DNA of 64,000 nucleotides from Maritimibacter sp. GTDB lineage: Bacteria > Pseudomonadota > Alphaproteobacteria > Rhodobacterales > Rhodobacteraceae. Below, one piece after another: positions 63,918 to 64,000 of this stretch. Made by a program: the position numbers and the translations under genes. The stretch lies in the NCBI GenBank assembly GCA_002695005.1, contig NZNT01000029.1:1-64000 (forward strand). Reading direction: 5' to 3'. The notes under the pieces were generated by a model. The model worked only from the letters and a program-made list of their open reading frames with translations. It was not told the DNA's origin and made no database searches. The first letter of the stretch is position 1. Every line of letters begins with the position of its first letter.

Positions 63918-64000
63918 TTAGCTTTCGGCGGCCAGAAGCGCCTCCAACCCTTCCCGGTAGGTCGGATAGATCAGCTCGACACCAAGCTCGTGCTTCATCC
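63918..64000 (-). CDS. C-terminal end of a probable NAD(P)-dependent oxidoreductase (partial)
   Basis: The last 26 visible codons, ending at TAA 63920-63918, read MKHELGVELIYPTYREGLEA followed by LLAAES. This matches the C-terminus of extended-SDR proteins of the YeeZ-like type. The start lies beyond the window, and the family call rests on this short tail only. Confidence 0.4.
   Translation of the reverse strand, partial: MKHELGVELIYPTYREGLEALLAAES

Overview
The window is a 64 kb, GC-rich, densely packed bacterial chromosome segment. Gene content and gene pairs point to an alphaproteobacterium of the Rhodobacteraceae/Roseobacter type: a CcrM-type GANTC adenine methylase, a petP/petR-like regulator pair next to ilvE, a ChvI-like response regulator, a DUF4170-waaA-lpxK lipid A locus, a mtgA/fzlA-like/queG cluster and an xseB-ispA-dxs isoprenoid operon. 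Most of it looks like core chromosome. No insertion sequence, phage, CRISPR array or integrase gene is visible.

Layout. 1-5.4 kb: leuS (5' end outside the window), holA, a DsbA-like thiol oxidoreductase, a DUF721/DciA-like gene and mutY. 5.5-10.1 kb: an AlkB-type alkane hydroxylase, a UGT-like glycosyltransferase, ccrM and rnhB. 10-16.8 kb: small secreted proteins, a membrane-anchored winged-helix protein, a YhhN protein, tRNA-Arg(CCT), a LacI regulator, an LprI-MliC lysozyme-inhibitor fusion, a CysQ/IMPase phosphatase and pmbA. 16.8-28.4 kb: SDR plus crotonase pair, HNH nuclease, HI0933-like flavoprotein, GST, degenerate petR plus MarR partner, ilvE, queG, FzlA-like GST, mtgA, small membrane and secreted proteins, then a divergent ChvI-like/TetR pair around a clear palindromic operator. 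28.5-36.4 kb: the glutamate synthase genes gltD-hypothetical-gltB and uppP. 36.4-42.1 kb: an NDUFA9-like protein, tRNA-Leu(CAG), a gene-poor stretch, a hypothetical gene and a large CheB-CheR-PAS fusion without a kinase domain.

42.1-53.6 kb is the most coherent accessory system: a complete reductive pyrimidine (or hydantoin) degradation and uptake locus. PreT and PreA reduce the pyrimidine ring, a dihydropyrimidinase opens it, an M20 amidohydrolase of the beta-ureidopropionase/carbamoylase type hydrolyses the carbamoyl product, and a four-gene ABC importer brings in substrate. Inside the locus sit two VOC-fold proteins, a GH114-like secreted protein whose only plausible start is CTG, a hypothetical protein and a lipoprotein, none with a known role in this pathway. 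Its two halves each begin with the same near-palindrome (TTTT(A)ACC-N4-GRT-AAAA), which suggests one shared repressor that is not encoded in the locus.

53.6-64 kb: a GFA-fold protein, a copper resistance module (copA-cueR with a textbook 19-bp-spacer CueR promoter, divergent copZ), DUF4170-waaA-lpxK, a histone-deacetylase-like amidohydrolase, xseB-ispA-dxs, and the C-terminus of an oxidoreductase-like gene cut by the window end.

Points that stand out: the shared operator of the pyrimidine locus, a GGTCA-N7-TGACC box placed before both gltD and the hypothetical-gltB unit, two GANTC sites inside the ccrM promoter, a receiver domain that has lost its phosphorylation site, an inverted-topology membrane winged-helix regulator next to a 13-bp direct repeat, a possible RBS-sequestering hairpin after ilvE, and a codon-usage patch inside leuS. 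Function calls rest on motif recognition in the translated sequence; no database search was run.
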